Source of the DNA: an uncultured Roseburia sp.
Lineage (GTDB): Bacteria > Bacillota > Clostridia > Lachnospirales > Lachnospiraceae
Direction of reading: 5' to 3'
DNA: 64,000 bases
Assembly (NCBI GenBank): GCA_910577925.1
Contig: CAJTOI010000013.1
Span: forward strand, 26,574-90,573
The notes under the pieces: generated by a model
Databases searched by the model: none
Told to the model about the DNA's origin: nothing
Seen by the model: the letters and a program-made list of their open reading frames with translations, nothing else
Made by a program: the position numbers and the translations under genes
Shown here: positions 61,852 through 64,000 of the stretch, piece after piece
Layout: every line of letters begins with the position of its first letter
Position numbering within the stretch: position 1 is the first letter of the stretch

Positions 61852-62478
61852 ATGAATGACAAATATAAATATTATCTTGGCCTCAGCGGGATTCTTTGTC
61901 CACTGAGGCTGATAAGTAGGGATAATTATATGAGGAAACACAGAATAGCGCAAAGAGAGCTTAATGAAATAGGGGAAAGGTGGTACGATTTTGATTTTCG
62001 GTTACAAAAGAATATTTATTGTTATTTATGTTGTATAAGATTACAAAAGAAAGATTTTAGGAAGCTGGATTTAAAATTTGAATCATATCAACAATGGAAG
62101 CAATATGTTAGAGACAAATATGATAAATATGAAAAAGATATGCTAAATCAATTTAGCAGATATCTGAATCAAAGAATAAGGAATGCTAAATGCAGTAATC
62201 AGTATGGAGATATAATACGCAATGTTTCATTGACGCTGGTTTTTACAAAATTATTTGATACATTTCTTGATTCATATTTACAAATGGATTTTGAAGGAAT
62301 ACCAGTAGTTATTGGTATAGTAGTAATTTTATTATTAGCATTCATGCTAATAGCATTTATAGGGGTTGCTGTGTATCAAACCTTAAAGCCCGTAATTGAT
62401 GATAATATGGATGAGAACTTTTTAAAAGATTATAAGGAGATCATTGATGAAATTATCATAGAAAAAATGAATATTTGA
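61852..62478 (+). CDS. AT-rich hypothetical membrane protein
   Basis: A 208-residue protein of a base composition unlike its neighbours: AT-rich codons, many Lys, Tyr, Asn and Ile. The N-terminal 120 residues are helical and basic; a strongly hydrophobic helix at about 163-183 (VVIGIVVILLLAFMLIAF) is preceded by another weak one. A short acidic tail follows. No known family recognised. The start is uncertain: ATG 61852 has no ribosome site and residues 9-20 are encoded by a dispersed palindromic repeat; ATG 61930 (MRKHRIAQREL) may be the true start, with AGGGA before it. Probably horizontally acquired. Confidence 0.6.
   Translation: MNDKYKYYLGLSGILCPLRLISRDNYMRKHRIAQRELNEIGERWYDFDFRLQKNIYCYLCCIRLQKKDFRKLDLKFESYQQWKQYVRDKYDKYEKDMLNQFSRYLNQRIRNAKCSNQYGDIIRNVSLTLVFTKLFDTFLDSYLQMDFEGIPVVIGIVVILLLAFMLIAFIGVAVYQTLKPVIDDNMDENFLKDYKEIIDEIIIEKMNI
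61880..61909. repeat. Second copy of the palindromic repeat seen before pyrB
   Basis: GCCTCAGCGG and CCACTGAGGC pair with one mismatch around GATTCTTTGT. The 16-base core TCTTTGTCCACTGAGG is identical to that at 44428-44443. It lies inside the reading frame of the AT-rich protein, or in its leader if ATG 61930 is the start. Confidence 0.75.
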
Positions 62479-62590
62479 GTAATACAGTCCATCAAAAACA
62501 AGATTGAATTTTGTACTGTATGATTCGATTCTTATATTGATTAAGCCATTACAGTTTTAGAAATTATATTTTTAGGCGGGGTAATATAAA

Positions 62591-62938
62591 ATGAGTCAGT
62601 TGATTAAAATAGATGAAGAATACGCAGAGTGGATACAAAGTGTAGGAGCAAGATTCAGGAGTATGCGGGTAAAAGCAGCAACGAAAGTGAATCAGGAAAT
62701 GCTGCGTTTCTATTGGTCTTTGGGAAAAGATATGGTTGAGATGCATGCAGAGAGCAGATGGGGAAGTAAGCTTTACGACAGTCTGAGTAAGGATTTGGTT
62801 TCAGCGATGCCGGAATAAAAAGGCTTTTCGCCAAGAAATCTCAGATATATGACTCAATTTTATCAAATGTATAGGAAAATGGTTGATTATCTCAAAAAAG
62901 CCTTGATTTACGGGCATACAAGCAGAACTTCAAGCTGA
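62591..62938 (+). pseudogene. DUF1016 N-terminal domain (YhcG-like), interrupted and truncated
   Basis: Begins MSQLIKIDEEYAEWIQSVGA and continues through KAATKVNQEMLRFYWSLGKD, a strong match to the N-terminal domain of DUF1016 (PDDEXK-type nuclease) proteins. An in-frame TAA at 62816-62818 follows LVSAMPE, yet the frame continues as KGFSPRNLRYMTQFYQMYRK, the expected next segment (family: PEVKGFS-RNLRYM). A second stop occurs at 62936 and the rest of the gene is missing. So this is a dead 5' fragment. It has AT-rich neighbours and lies next to integrative element debris. Confidence 0.85.
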
Positions 62939-63254
62939 ATTTACTACCAGTTTACTATTTTTGAGGGAAAGAGCCTTGATATGCCGCCTGCAAGCCCAAA
63001 CACCAGCACACAGCATTGAGAAAGAATAAATGAAAACGGAATACGACGCAGACGCGGCGTTTCTCTATCCCTATACAGGGAGAACAGGAACGCCGCTTTT
63101 TTTATGCCCTCATGTTACGCAGTAGGGGCGAAAAGAGCTTTGCTATATGCGGCTTTGCGGGCGCATTTCTGCCGGGGACAGGGATTTATATCCAGCCCCG
63201 GCAAAATGGCGTTCTATCGCGTAACAAATCCACAACCAAAGGAGTGATGAAGCT
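62939..63254. other. Element remnant: 31-codon ORF, terminator-like hairpin and inverted repeat
   Basis: No full gene. A 31-codon frame (63030-63125, MKTEYDADAAFLYPYTGRTG) overlaps a strong hairpin: GCGGCGTT (63054-63061) and AACGCCGC (63089-63096) followed by seven T, so it may be a leader peptide with attenuator. After it, GTTACGC (63114-63120) and GCGTAAC (63219-63225) flank an inner stem TGCCGGGG/CCCCGGCA (63170-63177, 63196-63203). AAAGGAGTG then leads into the repA-like pseudogene. The layout resembles the region before the replication initiator in Tn1549-like integrative elements. Confidence 0.5.
63054..63103 (+). terminator. Terminator-like hairpin in the element leader
   Basis: Eight-base perfect stem with an inner CCCT...AGGG pairing and a run of seven T, inside the 31-codon frame. 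Confidence 0.6.
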
Positions 63255-63433
63255 ATGGCAGTTTTCCGAGTGGAGCGCAGCAATGGCTATACCGTTATGA
63301 GCAACCACCATTTACGAAATAAGGAGCTGATCTTAAAGGCAAAGGGGCTTTTGTCGTAAATGCTTTCCCTGCCCGAAGATTCGGACTACACCCTTGCGGG
63401 GCTGTCATAGATCAACCGGGAGAAGATAGACGC
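63255..63433 (+). pseudogene. RepA-like replication initiator N-terminal fragment of an integrative element
   Basis: Reads MAVFRVERSNGYTVMSNHHL, then RNKELILKAKGLLS, a stop (TAA 63357-63359), MLSLPEDSDYTLAGLS, a stop (TAG 63408-63410), INREKIDA. This is the conserved helix-turn-helix N-terminus of initiator proteins in Tn1549-type elements, where the stop positions are sense codons. Both stops are in the same frame, so it is a decayed gene. It breaks off near 63433, where the next bases belong to a mobC-like gene on the other strand. The ribosome site AAAGGAGTG is intact. Confidence 0.85.
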
Positions 63434-63637
63434 TATTTACCCCGATCTTCTGTATCTCCGCTGTCATTGCCTTTACGTCCGCGTGGTCTACTTGGATAAT
63501 GTACCCGTCAATGGCAATCTTGCGCAGATACGCCGCCATGTTGGTTGTGGGGACGAGCTTCATTTTTCCTCAATCAGTTTCCTTTCTTCCTCTGTCACAT
63601 AGAATTTGACCTGTATTGTCCTTTTGCGTCCGTTCAT
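63434..63637 (-). pseudogene. MobC-like mobilisation protein fragment, frameshifted
   Basis: On the minus strand MNGRKRTIQVKFYVTEEERK then LIEEK and a TGA; in the next frame MKLVPTTNMAAYLRKIAIDG and YIIQVDHADVKAMTAEIQKI, GVN. The two segments join if one A is added to the run of five A near 63564, which points to a single-base deletion. The protein is a relaxosome accessory MobC of integrative elements; the C-terminal part is missing at the junction with the repA fragment. GGAAAGGAGC precedes the ATG at 63637. Confidence 0.85.
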
Positions 63638-63692
63638 GGGTTTTCGCTCCTTTCCGTTCTCATAGAGGGTTTGGGACACTTCCCAACAAGCA

Positions 63693-63720
63693 ATTTCTGC
63701 CCGCCTGGGCGGGCAGAAAT
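63693..63720. repeat. 28-base near-perfect palindrome
   Basis: ATTTCTGCCCGCC and GGCGGGCAGAAAT flank a 2-base TG centre, 13 perfect pairs. No T run follows on either strand, so it is not a standard terminator. It sits between the mobC fragment and the HTH gene and could be a protein-binding site or an element end. Confidence 0.8.
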
Positions 63721-63784
63721 ACGGAAAATGGTACTCTTTTCCTAGTATTGACTGTAATAGAACATATTATTTGTAGCCTGTCCA

Positions 63785-63813
63785 TTGCTATTATTCGTAA
63801 GTCCGTATATAAT
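63785..63813 (+). promoter_or_regulatory. Promoter of the HTH gene at the window end
   Basis: TTGCTA (63785-63790) and TATAAT (63808-63813) with a 17-base spacer, about 25 bases before the start codon. Confidence 0.75.
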
Positions 63814-63839
63814 GTGATTTAAGAAAGGGCGTAGATAAT

Positions 63840-64000
63840 ATGACAGAGTACATTACAGCTTCCGAAGCAGCAAAAAATTGGGGCATTTCAGAAAGACGGG
63901 TACAGAAGCTATGCGAAGAAAACCGTATACCCGGTGTTTCTAAATTTAGTTATATGTGGCTAATACCAAAGGACGCAAAAAAGCCTGTTGACGGCAGGAG
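63840..64000 (+). CDS. Helix-turn-helix protein (partial, runs off window)
   Basis: Starts ATG 63840 and gives 53 residues beginning MTEYITASEAAKNWGISERR, then VQKLCEENRIPGVSKFSYMW and LIPKDAKKPVDGR. This is the winged HTH typical of MerR-type or excisionase-like DNA-binding domains, with the W-LIP turn. AAAGGGC lies upstream. The remainder is outside. It could be a regulator or nuclease-associated protein of a mobile element, and is intact as far as seen. Confidence 0.8.
   Translation, partial: MTEYITASEAAKNWGISERRVQKLCEENRIPGVSKFSYMWLIPKDAKKPVDGR

Noticed and set aside
63545..63822. Plus-strand frames of 66 and 68 codons near the window end
   Set aside because: They mirror the mobC-like fragment and the palindrome, with no family resemblance or ribosome site.

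Overview
The window reads as a chromosomal segment of a moderately GC-rich Clostridia, most likely a Lachnospiraceae gut anaerobe. The evidence is family content and gene order: an anaerobic class III ribonucleotide reductase, a TGS-domain nucleoside kinase, a DUF5685 protein, a MurE of the meso-DAP type, the clostridial order priA-def-fmt-peptidase-rsmB-rlmN-stp-prkC-rsgA-rpe-thiN, and strong AGGAGG-type ribosome sites. No genus or species can be assigned by reading alone.

Layout. 1-2926: a heterodimeric ABC exporter (one half cut by the window edge) facing a MarR regulator, with a palindromic operator on the exporter's start point. 2948-5762: nrdD-nrdG behind a promoter carrying two NrdR boxes. 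5777-11343: small membrane and hypothetical proteins, an amidase, a methyltransferase and a GGDEF-EAL protein. 11392-19167: a tRNA-Leu pair, the replication/transcription operon dgt-dnaG-rpoD-trmK-nucleoside kinase with a 62-bp tandem repeat between dgt and dnaG, then rnpB. 19307-40270: a roughly 21-kb type IV pilus locus. 40325-42985: a zinc-ribbon/DUF5685/J-domain operon and a PilZ gene. 43005-44947 (minus): pyrBI and a CmpB-like membrane protein. 45028-58724: murE and the long housekeeping run through the PASTA kinase to thiN. 58750-61756: an HD-GYP gene followed by a GGDEF gene. 61852-64000: an AT-rich accessory zone with a DUF1016 pseudogene, remnants of an integrative element (broken repA-like and mobC-like genes) and a new HTH gene cut by the window end.

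The pilus locus is the most striking part. It encodes a PilT-like ATPase with altered motifs, a 3201-residue protein that begins with a canonical prepilin signal and continues into about 39 GLUG-type repeats and a beta-rich C-terminal region, three small pseudopilin-like proteins, two near-twin major pilins, prepilin peptidase, PilC, a PilM-PilN fusion, PilO, PilB and a normal PilT. This looks like a complete Gram-positive pilus machine. I infer that the giant prepilin is a pilus-borne adhesin, since it has no LPXTG or other surface anchor.

A second theme is cyclic-di-GMP: a GGDEF-EAL protein, an HD-GYP protein next to a sensor-GGDEF protein, a PilZ protein just downstream of the pilus genes, and a PilB whose N-terminus carries two MshEN-like c-di-GMP-binding motifs. 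Together these suggest that pilus extension is under c-di-GMP control. That link is inference.
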